64,000 bases of DNA from Pyronema omphalodes (lineage: Eukaryota > Ascomycota > Pezizomycetes > Pezizales > Pyronemataceae), in the NCBI GenBank assembly GCA_024516155.1, contig JAJJXM010000008.1, forward strand, positions 434,001 through 498,000, written 5' to 3'. How positions within the stretch are numbered: position 1 is the first letter of the stretch; every line of letters begins with the position of its first letter. A program made the position numbers and the translations under genes. The notes under the pieces are model-generated. The model saw only the letters and a program-made list of their open reading frames with translations, was not told the origin of the DNA and did no database searches. Shown piece by piece: positions 31,910 through 42,143 of this stretch.

Positions 31910-33900
31910 TATGAGTGTTAGTGAATGAAAGTACGGTGGTACTGTATGGTGAAGCCTGTGAGGGCGTAGTAAAACGAAACAACCGCCTGATCACAAAGCG
32001 TCTTAGAGATCGTGAAGGCCAGTGGAGTAGATCGACAAAGGAGCCGTCAGGACGCGCAATCAAGAAGGAAGCGTGGCCGACAGGAAGTTGTTGAATGTCG
32101 CGAGGGTTGTGGAATCGTAGGTGGGGACAGTTGGCCGGCGGAAAAGAATGAACGAGCGACGAATTAAGTTTGAGAATGCGTCTGTCTCGGTGATCGAATG
32201 ATTGGTCGTGAGTTACAGCTTGTCACGGCTTGTATGTGGAGTTTGTCGGAGACCGCGGGGGGTGTAGTCTGTGTGTGTCGTCGGGACTAGCGAAGGAATG
32301 ACCGACTAGAATGAATTAACAATATGACCGGGTCGTAAACGGTATCCACAGTGAACGTCAAGTGTATTGCGGTGATAATCCGCGCGGGAAAGGGAGGTCT
32401 CTCAGGTGGAGGTGGAGCGTGGTTGACGTGAGATGGAGAGGAGACTCGGTGGAAGTCGATCGAGTGGTGGGTGGTGAGTGGCGAGCGGGCTAAGCGAGAG
32501 GGGAGGGACTTCGAGGGGACTGGGGGGGAGACAGAACGGCTTGAGATTCTCGAGAACCAACAGAGATCAAGGAAGGTATGAGACTCACCACAGGAGTGTA
32601 TCTTCGGAGCGAGAAGGGCGAGGCTTACAGCTAGTGAACAAAAGGGACGGCGTTATGAGTTAGGTTGGAATTGGAAAGTTGCAAAATGGGGTAGCTGCTC
32701 GGTGGGTTTGTCGTTTAGCGGCGGGCGTCGGACAGTCAAAGGATAGGTATCGTGAGTTTTTCGTGGATCCGTCCTTCGGAGCTGGGGGACGAGATTAAGA
32801 GACCGTATGCGGCGAGTGCATTGAAGCAGCTGGGCAGACAACAGCAGGAGATGGGAATTTCACGCAGCCAGGATGAGAAAACAAGCAAATGAATAAATCG
32901 GGAAATAGACAGTTCAGGCTGACAAAAAATCCAGGCAGACGAATGGTAAACCAGCCCGGGAGTCAAGCAGAAAAATAGAAAAGAAAATAAATCCAAAATT
33001 CATGCGGTGAGAAACGCCCAAAAAGTTTCGGAGCACAGAAAACAGTAGCTGTGTGTAGGCACACGGTAGATAATCCAAGGCTGTGGATTGTCTAGGATTA
33101 GGGCATGGTGTCTAACAATTCAGGGTAGGCTTCAGGGTTTGAATTCGGGTTGAATTCAGGATAGCCTTCAAGATAGAATTCAGTTTGAATTCAGGGTAGA
33201 GAATCCAGGGTAGAGAATCCAGGGTGGAATCCGGGTTGAATTCAGGGTAGAGCATCCATGGTTTGAGCGGGGATGGGATTCAGGGTATTCGAGTCCAGCT
33301 GCCGAGTGAATATCGACGAATTCATCATGAGCACTGAACCACCAGCAGAAATCACAATCACAGCAGCACCACAATCAATCCCACTTCTCGACGGCGGCGG
33401 GAGTTTAGCTGAAGTCTTCCTCTCTAGCCGATGCCGGAGGGTGCGTGCTGTGGTCTGTGTTGACACTGGCGGCCATTGAAATGGCTTTGGCTGACTCTGG
33501 ATCTGACGGATCATGAATTCGCCTGCCAAAATATTCAAGTTGGCCTGTTCAGATTGGCCCGTCCGCCCTCCCTCCTCTACTCGGTCATCTGAAGATGTCT
33601 TTATCGAGGGATCCCTTAGCACTCCCCCCATCAGTGCCCCTCCTAATCCATCCATCCAGCCAGACAGACAGACAGCCATGACGCCCATATACTGCCACTG
33701 CCAGCCAGCCAGCCAGCTCCGATACATAGAGCTGTCAGAGCTCCTTGTCTGCAACATGTCCTCCTCGCCGGCCTCACACACCCTCACCCACCCACAACTG
33801 TTATCCCCGCAAATATTTCCATCAACCAAAAGACCGTCACACAGCAGATCAGTCTCTTCTTCTTGTTGAACTGACCGAAGCATGCATATTTAGAGCGTCG
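31910..33900. promoter_or_regulatory. Long upstream region of the bHLH gene
   Basis: About 2 kb of DNA with higher GC than the flanking intergenic regions, immediately upstream of the bHLH start. It has purine-rich blocks (32400-32660), a TTCAGGGTAGA minisatellite (33116-33262), and CCAGCCAG and CAGACAGA repeats near 33655-33720. A long promoter or leader is plausible for a developmental regulator. A 213-codon minus-strand frame (33242-33883) covers part of it but is repeat derived at one end and has no recognisable domain. Confidence 0.5.
33116..33262. repeat. Minisatellite with TTCAGGGTAGA / AATCCAGGG units
   Basis: About nine imperfect units of 15-20 bp built around TTCAGG-TAG and GAATCCAGGGTAGA. 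EcoRI-like GAATTC sites recur within the units. Confidence 0.85.
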
Positions 33901-36900
33901 CATTGTCATAATGTAGCACACAAGAAGTAACGTCAATAAAGTTAGTGGCTGTCGTAGTGTGTCTGTGGGTCACACAAAGGTAAACTTTCATAAACGGAAA
34001 CCGCAAAAGAAGGGGAATTTGACGCCTTACACCAAAACACAGACATCAAACACCGACATACACAAGAGCTCATACCCTACCCGAGAATTGCGTCTTTGTT
34101 GACACTATGATACTGATCTCATAGCTTGCTGTTATCTCGAGAGATCGATGCGAAGTAAAGGAACGTATTTCTGCACGGACACTTTTGGCATATTACCACT
34201 GGACGGGATGATTTCCGGAGAATATTTTACCATGTGAAAATCCTCACTTGATTGCCCCGGATTTTATAATGCTGCACTTTTCTCGATGGATATATTGGAC
34301 CACTGGATATAAATCGCCACACGCTCCACACTCTGCCATCTTGCTTGCTTTCGAGCACCCCCGCTGATGCAGGTTTTCTGTTCACCTCGAGATCTAATTC
34401 CTAGCTACCGCACAACGGCTCCAAATGTCAGATAAGATGTCGCTTCGTCCCTTCGCAAGCTTCAAGGAACCCTAAAGAATCCTCGGTAGCTCAAACACGA
34501 AGACTCGGCAACTTCCCCGCGGTTTTCCAACGAATCGTCACTCAGTCTCACACATCATTAAATTAATTTTTGTTCAAGCCTTTCAGAGGCTGGTGAAGTT
34601 GACGTGTTGCGGTTTAACAAAATTCACATGGAATGCTCTTGGCGACTAGAAGCACCCGAACTATGATGAAGGAGTCAAGTCGACTGGATAGCCCTAACAT
34701 CGTCTCGACAATGCAATAGGAGGGTGTTATTGACACGAGTTCTCATCATCGCCTCGGCATAAATGTTGAGAACCAGTCCGAGACATGTCTAGAATTTCCA
34801 CTCAAATTCCCGACTCGCGTGGCGGCCGTGTTACTCGCAAACGACTCTCGTCGTTCCCGGTATCACAATCCCTTCAATTCATCAGGATAGTTTTCCCCAT
34901 TACGAAACATTTAACAAAAGCATCCCACAAAACAAGTACCTAGGCATTTTTCCAAGCAATATTCAAGCACAAATCCAACCCCCTGGTCACCTGAAAAGGA
35001 ACCACCGCAATAAACTCATCCAAGCCCTACCAAGTCCGACAATTTGACCGGATCCGGTCAAACGTGGACGGGAGAATGCAGCTCCGGCGACTGAAGGTAC
35101 TTTCGATGCGTGTGTAACACGGGCAAGCTGCCGGCCCTGATTTACAATGTATGTACATACACTGTGGAGATATGTATTTCTCGGCACTGATCCCGTTTCC
35201 GTTGCCGGAATGCTAGTAAAACGTTGAAGTCCGTATGTAGAATAATCTTATATCGATAATTTTAAATCCAAGTCCGAAGCTGGACGCAATCCCATTCGCA
35301 AAATTTGATATCAAAGAAAAAGTACGGTGATCTCATTTATACCTTGAGAAACATGTACTATAGTTTACATCAAAAACGTGGTTTTCGAGTGATTGACTCG
35401 AGCCACGCAAATCTGCCGATGAACCATAAAGTGCCTTTGCCTTGCACTTGCCATGTTTCTCCGGGACACTTTAGAAACGGCCCAATTTGGACCCGACCAC
35501 GTGCCAATTTCTTCTTGCCTGAAGATGTGAGGACACGAGCCTGAAGACAAAAGAAGGTCTCTCGCTAGGCTTAATTCGGGTCGCCTTAGGTCTTGACCTT
35601 ATTAGTCGACGAGAGCGGATCAGCTTGTGAGGCCCTGGTGTGCACTGCGGGGCCGCGGTACACAGATGCCTACAGGTTTCCCCACAACCCCAACCTCTCC
35701 CGACCCCGCAACTCTATTTTTTTTTCAAAATATCTATGAAACGATCGTAAAAATGATAAAAATAAGCGGTACACCCGTAACTACAGATATCATAGCCATT
35801 CGTATTTTTGTTCCGCCCAATTCCGGAGTGTCAAGTTACCTGAAGAATCCAATGCAGTGGATAAAGAACGGCCTGGGAAGCAGATGTCATGGAAGTTGAA
35901 CTAGGAAGCCTGTGATTTTGCCTGGCATGAGATCCTCCAATCTCCGAATTTCGGGGTACGGCATACAGATTGTCTTACTTTGTCATACTCTGTAGGACGT
36001 CTCGGGTGGTTACTCGCATTCCAGGAGTACTGTAATACCTCATGACATGTCGTTTTGAGTTTCAAGCTTCGCTTATTTCTGTGTAGAGTTTGTGATACAT
36101 CGTGATGCTTTGGTAAACTTACCCACCACAAACAAGTACGTATTGATCATCACCTATCTATGACACGATTTTCATAGTTGTACAACGATTGAACCCCTCC
36201 TTGAACTGTATTTGCCACCCTAAAACTCCTCTCAGTGGGATGATCTGAAGTCTGGAGGTTGAGGAAGATTCAACCTAGGGTTAATGGAAATCTCCGTTGA
36301 GGAGTATGTGCATACCTAGTTTAAACCCTAGTGTAACTTGCAAAGTTGAAACGACTAGAATTTTCTTCTAGCTGCTTGAGATTTCGGAACCTGCGCATCT
36401 ATGGAGATGTTTTATGCACCACGTGGTAACCTTCTCATCATTGCATGTGGCGTCCGAGGAAAACAAGAACCGTAGCTTTGAATCCTTAATGACATTTCGG
36501 GTCACTTGAGGACTTCCTCGGCCAACTGCAGTCGATTTTTCTCCAGTCCCAAAACAAGAACGTCACTCCGTTAAAACTTCATAGTTTCTTAGTTTTAGTC
36601 CCTAGAACGGCTCCACGTTTTTTTTTCTCCTACCGGAGATGATAGGGATCGATCTTGGAAAGCATGAGTAACACGTGTATGATTTACCGAACAATTTGCG
36701 GTGAGAGGTTGAGTTGCAGCTCTAGACCGTGCCGGCAAGACGTTTACCTCATAGTTCCGGGCCGAGGGTTTAAGCTTCCCTTAGGGTCTTTGGTTTCCGC
36801 TACGGAGGCTTTAAGGTCGATGAGGGAAGATCCGAAAAAGTCTGGCCAGCTTTTAAGAAACTTAGCTGTTCTTGGCCAGAATTTGATGAGCTCTGAGAAA

Positions 36901-38284
36901 GCTTGGCTACACATCGCTCTATTGTGCTAAGCTTTGTAGTTATCTAGCTTTAGTTGGTTAGAATACATTGCGTTTGATCATCTTTAACGGACGACCAGGG
37001 CTAGGGCTTGCGGTGAGAAGCGGACAGATGACGGACTTCATCGCAGCGTTGGTCTTGCAGGCTGAGGAGAAGTCTAGCCGGGGTATCACCAGTGACACAT
37101 ACGACAGGCGCAGAGCATCAGCTTAGCGAACGGATACGGAACGGATGGCTTACGGGAAGTTGGGATAGGACGAAGGGAATTACATATCAGAGTTGCTGTA
37201 CCGCAGTCGCCGTCCGGCGCTGCGGTTTCGGTTATCAGTTTCGTATCTGTGCTGACCCAGTTTGGTGCGGAAAGTCGCCATTGTTTTTTGCCTCGTCTTT
37301 GAACCATTGATAATGGTACTCTTTTCTGCATGCTGTACTGTGATATATGTATGATGTGTTTCAGGTATCCCATGGCTCAATTACGCATGTTTGTGATGAA
37401 CTGTGAGCACAAATGTTTACTATCACATACGTCGCCTTGTGGCACAGCTCAAGTAAGGCGTTTAGGCTACGAGTCACGGTAAATGTATGCTTTTAAGGCA
37501 GGGACGCGAGGGGATAAGCGAAGTTCGCTTGAAGGTTAAGGCATTGGTATTGATTAATAACTTGGGTTGATGGGGTTGCCGTAGGCCGAGATGCCCGACT
37601 GCATTGTTTCACGATTAGGCGTTCGGCGGGGTGAAATAAAACAACAATTTGCACATTATCTGGCTGGGCATAGCCAGGCTTGGGCTTGCCTGAGTAAATG
37701 ATATGCTTTTGGAGTCTAGATCGTCATGTGGCTTTTGAGTTTGTTTCAAGAATAGTTCAGAAAGGTCATGAGGATTGGGCATTGATGAATCCGCCAGCCT
37801 ATCGTTGGAACTCCAGACAAAGCATCGGATTAATCCCACACGATCAATGGCAGATGATAATTGTTCGAGAAAAACATGGCCTTACCCCCCAGAATTAGAA
37901 GTGAGGCATGGCACCGCCTCATGGTTCGCACCCCTTTGTATATGGCCGCATGCGGGACGAAAAGAACGTTTCTGTCCAGGTTTACAGGGTTAATCCGAGA
38001 TAAACATAAAAAGCGACCCTCAAGTGCTGGATTGAGCTGAGGCTTGAGATCGCAAGGGGCCTTCCGTTCCCAAAAGACTTCCCCGGCGAAAGTATCATGA
38101 CGAATCAATGATGTGTTTTGGGGCACCGTAAGTTCTTCCGTTTGCAAGATGCATTGTTCCCGTTGATGCTATTATGAGAAGAGGCCCAGTTACAAAAAGG
38201 TCATTTCTGAACATCATACAGGCCCAAAATAAAAATAAAAACACCAATGATCATGCAATGTACATACGCTTAAAAATCATGCTT
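33901..38284. other. Gene-poor region between bHLH and PSO2
   Basis: About 4.4 kb with no supportable gene. Several frames of 60-105 codons (for example 35627-35899, 36655-36930 and 37830-38147) lack domain features and consistent splice partners. The one striking local structure is the 20-bp palindrome at 35043. The last 150 bp are 3' flank of PSO2 on the minus strand. Confidence 0.6.
35043..35062. promoter_or_regulatory. Perfect 20-bp palindrome with inverted CGG triplets
   Basis: A 10-bp sequence, TTTGACCGGA, is followed directly by its exact reverse complement. The centre, CGG-AT-CCG, is an inverted pair of CGG triplets, the type of half-site bound by fungal Zn2Cys6 factors. No gene start is recognised nearby, so function is unassigned. 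Confidence 0.6.
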
Positions 38285-41059
38285 TTACCAAACCCCCTCA
38301 CCGCCATCCTCTTCACTCTTCCACCTACCCTGTTTTCGTCGAAACTGATCCCATTTCTCAATCCAGCCGTTCATCTTATCCCTACTCTTTTTGCTCCCCA
38401 CATTGACTGTGGGAATAATCTTGCCAATCTGCAGAGCACAACAGAAAATGCTTAACTCCCGGAAAGAGCTATGCTCACTGTAAGGCACTGCAAACATCTT
38501 AACTTTCTCATTGCTACCCCTCATAGGCTTCATCTCAGCGATGTTATAAACGCTCCGCCAACTAGGCGAAAAAAGAACATCTTCAACCTTCGGATTGCTG
38601 CTTCTCGAACCAGGTGGTTTGTAAGACCATCCACTCGGACTAAAAGCCACAATTCTATCAAAGTTCGGATGAGATGCTAAATACGACCCAAGAGTATCGG
38701 GTGAAATTCCACCCAAATGCGTAAGATGCACTTGTGCCTCATTTGGTTTCGTAGTTAGCAGCTTATCTAGCTCTGGATCTTCGATTTGCCGTAATGTCGA
38801 TAATTTTTGAGGAGTCGCGTAAATCTTGGATTTTATTGCATGTGCAATACCCGTACAAATTCGTTCTTTGCCGATAGAATAAGTGCCGACAACAATGAGA
38901 AGCCGACCTTTTGGCGCCGCGGCTTTCTTTTTGTCGGCGGTTACGTAGCCGCTCAAGCCGCCGGGCTCGGGTTCTAGTGGTTTTCCTGTATTCAAAGAGA
39001 TAGTCATCTCCGCGCAAGCTTCGATGACCGAGGTTTGGCATGGAAATGCATATTTCGGATCTAAATACGTTGTGTCTAAATATACGGTGTCGAGTCTTTG
39101 ATTTTTCAAAAGCGGATGACTGAGATGTTTCTTGTCTGCTCGGAAATCTCCGCAGTGGAGGATACGATTAGGTTTTCCTCGAATTTGCTTTTCGAACAAA
39201 AAAAGCATACTTCCAGGACAATGGTTGGCGTCAAGGCCTTGTACTCGAACTCCACCGGTGTTGGGAACTTCTGTCCACTCCTCCCATGGAAGCTCGATGA
39301 CGTACTGCGGGTCTACCCGTAGGCGCGAACGGACTAGATTGGCGGTTACCCGCGAGCAGTAAATAGGTCCGTGCACCCAGCTCTTGGAGAGGCCGCGATA
39401 ATGGTCAGAGTGGAAGTGTGACAGAAAATACGCTTTAACGCCGGGAACAGCACCGTAAAGGAAGGCGTCTACTGCAACTGGACCCCCATACAGAATTTTG
39501 TAAAAGGGACAGGTGCGTTCGACTGCTCGCTTTCCCCATTGATCTGCTTGCTCTCTAGCGGTTGATGCCCAGGCTTGAGCCTCGGTATTGGCAGTCATGA
39601 TCTTAGTAAAGGCTGAGGTCTTTCCTTTGGAATTCGCCGGGGTTATAATTTGGGGGACCCTACGGGGGTTTGATGTGGGAGGCGTGGGAAAGGTTGTGGT
39701 GACCTTCGTCGCGGTAGACGTAGATACGGCTGATACTTTAGGTTTAGGAAGCGGTATTGGGGTTCCATCCAGGCAATGGTTGACATGATTATTTTTGTCG
39801 GATTCGGATAATTCTCCAAGTTTTGCGTCACATATTGGACACGAAGGTCCTTTAGCAGATATAAATTCGTCATCGTAAGCGTTACTGGACTTCATTGTAC
39901 TGCCCACTTCACTACTGGAATCCAAAAATCCGGCCTCGATGGCTCGGCCCACAGGATCGAATCCGAAGGTAGCCTGTGATTCTTCAAATCCCATCTGTGA
40001 TCCTTCTTCATCGTCCTCGGGATATTCTTCATCGTCTTCTTCTCCTTCTTCTTCCTCTTCATAATCCTCGCCCTCTCCTTCTTCATCGCCATCATCTTGA
40101 GTACCTTCTTCCTTCTCCATGCACGCTGCTACTCCATGAACATCCACGTATGTACTCTCTATCTCGTCGTCTTCCCCGGCTGGGCGTTTATTTTGTTGCG
40201 GCATAGTTGATTCGATATCTTCTGTAGTCTCATTCTTGTCCCGTGCCCATAATAGTTTCTGTTTCAAGAAATCGATTGCTTTTCCACCCTTAGCCGGTTC
40301 TGTCCTCACGTTATCCTTGATTTTAGATTCAGAAATACCCACAGTCTCGTTTGGTTTCTTTAGGCTTGGAGGTGAGCTCGGTGGTGCATCCTGTGTAGCC
40401 TGCGAAGATTGTGTAGGCTTTCCAAACAACATCGAGCTTCCAAGATTCAGTTTGAGATTTCCAGCATTAAACTTTGGTACATCAAACTTCGGTTTCACCG
40501 TCGGTTGAGGCAGCTGAGTAGCCGAAACATGCGATGCAAAGCTGTCATCCGATTTCGCTGTACAGTCGGATTTTGCTGTGCCAGGCCTGCTATCGTCGGA
40601 TTTTGGCACCTCCTCCTCCTCATCCATGGGCAGCGCAGCTTCACTGGCCAACTCAAGTGCACCCATCTGCGGCGCAACATCCGTAGAATCCTCTTGTTGA
40701 ACTTGTTCCCTCGCTTTGGCCCACACAATCTCAATATCTGAGTCATCGTCTTCTGGTTCGCTTAGATCAAGCTCATAGCTGCCATCCGCAATGAACAAGC
40801 TATCGCTCCTGCCATCCGGCTTCTTATTTTTCTGATCTTTTGAAATAGGCTTGAAAAACGCAAGGATTGACGCGTTCTGGGCAACCTTTTTGCTGGTACT
40901 ACCGGGCGTAGATTTCTTATTGCTGCTGGGGGTTTTGGCGAAAGATGTAATCTTCGTTTGGGTTGGGCGTTTTCGAGCCGGAGTGTGAGAGGTCTTCTGC
41001 TTCTTGGAAGCTGGTGGTGACGATTTCGTGAGGTCAATCGGGGTGCTTGTAGGTGGCAT
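38285..41059 (-). CDS. PSO2: DNA interstrand crosslink repair nuclease PSO2/SNM1
   Basis: 924-residue metallo-beta-lactamase/beta-CASP 5' exonuclease acting in repair of DNA interstrand crosslinks. It is a single exon. The N terminus is basic and disordered (ASKKQKTSHTPARKR) with two PCNA-box-like segments. Long acidic tracts follow (Glu/Asp runs near residues 310-345). A UBZ-type zinc finger lies at about 403-432 (CPIC...HVNHC). The catalytic domain starts about residue 495, with the HFHSDH metal motif near 547, DANHCPGSM, CGDFRAD and the beta-CASP block GTYSIGKERI, and ends with PYSEHSSFREL. All metal ligands are present. The start at 41059 (MPPTST, G at -3) is preferred over 41101 (T at -3) and over 41248, whose extra N terminus is not protein-like. 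Same strand as the membrane protein gene to its right, 433 bp away. Confidence 0.94.
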   Translation of the reverse strand: MPPTSTPIDLTKSSPPASKKQKTSHTPARKRPTQTKITSFAKTPSSNKKSTPGSTSKKVAQNASILAFFKPISKDQKNKKPDGRSDSLFIADGSYELDLSEPEDDDSDIEIVWAKAREQVQQEDSTDVAPQMGALELASEAALPMDEEEEVPKSDDSRPGTAKSDCTAKSDDSFASHVSATQLPQPTVKPKFDVPKFNAGNLKLNLGSSMLFGKPTQSSQATQDAPPSSPPSLKKPNETVGISESKIKDNVRTEPAKGGKAIDFLKQKLLWARDKNETTEDIESTMPQQNKRPAGEDDEIESTYVDVHGVAACMEKEEGTQDDGDEEGEGEDYEEEEEGEEDDEEYPEDDEEGSQMGFEESQATFGFDPVGRAIEAGFLDSSSEVGSTMKSSNAYDDEFISAKGPSCPICDAKLGELSESDKNNHVNHCLDGTPIPLPKPKVSAVSTSTATKVTTTFPTPPTSNPRRVPQIITPANSKGKTSAFTKIMTANTEAQAWASTAREQADQWGKRAVERTCPFYKILYGGPVAVDAFLYGAVPGVKAYFLSHFHSDHYRGLSKSWVHGPIYCSRVTANLVRSRLRVDPQYVIELPWEEWTEVPNTGGVRVQGLDANHCPGSMLFLFEKQIRGKPNRILHCGDFRADKKHLSHPLLKNQRLDTVYLDTTYLDPKYAFPCQTSVIEACAEMTISLNTGKPLEPEPGGLSGYVTADKKKAAAPKGRLLIVVGTYSIGKERICTGIAHAIKSKIYATPQKLSTLRQIEDPELDKLLTTKPNEAQVHLTHLGGISPDTLGSYLASHPNFDRIVAFSPSGWSYKPPGSRSSNPKVEDVLFSPSWRSVYNIAEMKPMRGSNEKVKMFAVPYSEHSSFRELSIFCCALQIGKIIPTVNVGSKKSRDKMNGWIEKWDQFRRKQGRWKSEEDGGEGVW

Positions 41060-41492
41060 TTCGATGGCTGAACGGGTATTGTTGCTGTTCTCGCAGAACA
41101 TGGAGAGACGAGGAGAGTCCGGGTGACGCGAAGCTGTCGCGCCACCGCGCCGTTGACCGTGAGTCACGGGGTCAAGCACAAAATGTATGTGATCGATAGA
41201 ATATAGATATTCATATGAATTTCGAAAATCCTTGAAATAAAAAATCAACCAATTTTACTTCATGTCGATGTGATTTAGTACATAAAATCAGCATGTACAT
41301 TCCGGCTCCACGAAAGTTCACTCGACTTTGATTCGCCACCTGCGAGGACACAACAGTCGATGCCACCAAAATGTATTTATAATCCATCCCAAAACGCCCC
41401 AACCAGAAGCAGTCATAAGTTATTCAATTTTAACTTTCCGACCCCCCCTCATAAAGAAAAGAAAAAACCAAAAGACATTCCATCTCCATTTT
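41060..41492. other. Intergenic spacer PSO2 to membrane protein gene
   Basis: 433 bp containing the PSO2 promoter (minus strand) and the 3' flank of the 41493-42143 gene. AT rich in the centre; no gene. Confidence 0.65.
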
Positions 41493-42143
41493 TCAACGCC
41501 TTGCGTCCTCCTCGTTCTCAGTCCGCGCCGGAGCCAACTCGGCCTTAACATTCCAGGGCGATTCCTCACCCGTACCAATAGTAGCAAAGTATTCACGTCC
41601 TAAAATTTCGCTACTCATCCCATTCATCTCTATATTCCCACTGCCCGTAGAAGCTTTCAGACGTGCGACTAAATCTTTTGCCTCTTTTCTTTGTGCCTTT
41701 ATCCTCAACCAAAAGCACCATAAACCTATGACGACCACTACCATTACCCCAAAAACCACCCCTAAAATGACCCCAACTATACTAACTTCTGCTTCTGAAT
41801 CGATTGGTTGCACCTCAAGCAATGGATCAAACCATAGCTCTTCGTCGGTGTAATTTCTATTGCAGCGCCATTCGGTATATTCTCGTTCTTCGCGGGCCAG
41901 ATGATCGGGTATGTCGTATTTTGCCTCACAGAAGTGTGTGTACGCCTCCTTGTAAAGATTTTTGTGTGAACAAATGCACTTTGTCGTGGAATCCCTTCCC
42001 GTGCAATTGACTTTAGCAGCGCCTTCGTGTCGACAAGTGATGTCGATCTTTTTCATCGTCTCATTGGCGAGGGTATTCTTGAGGTTGTTGGCATAGATGG
42101 CGGGAGGAATCAGCAGAACAAACAACGGCGTGTTCATTTTCAT
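41493..42143 (-). CDS. Small Cys-containing type I membrane protein
   Basis: 216 residues, single exon. Residues 1-18 are a plausible signal peptide (hydrophobic, PLFVLLIPPAIYA). The ectodomain to about residue 115 has six cysteines (ITC, VNC, KCIC, HFC, WRC) and several Asn-x-Thr sequons, recalling CFEM-like or other short disulfide-rich fungal ectodomains. It lacks the eight-cysteine pattern of CFEM. A clear transmembrane helix spans about 122-148 (Val/Gly/Ile rich, ending in FWLRIKAQRKE), followed by a charged cytosolic tail of about 70 residues. Possible roles are cell-wall or surface sensing, but this is not shown by the sequence. I do not recognise a named family. An alternative Met two codons downstream makes little difference. 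Confidence 0.75.
   Translation of the reverse strand: MKMNTPLFVLLIPPAIYANNLKNTLANETMKKIDITCRHEGAAKVNCTGRDSTTKCICSHKNLYKEAYTHFCEAKYDIPDHLAREEREYTEWRCNRNYTDEELWFDPLLEVQPIDSEAEVSIVGVILGVVFGVMVVVVIGLWCFWLRIKAQRKEAKDLVARLKASTGSGNIEMNGMSSEILGREYFATIGTGEESPWNVKAELAPARTENEEDARR

Noticed and set aside
33242..33883. 213-codon minus-strand frame upstream of the bHLH gene
   Set aside because: One end lies in a minisatellite, the composition is odd (Cys/Trp/Met scattered) and no domain or splice partner is evident. It is kept only as a note on the upstream region.
36655..36930. 91-codon plus-strand frame that looks moderately protein-like
   Set aside because: No domain, no introns, no conserved motif, and it lies in a long gene-free interval. 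Below the level I would annotate.
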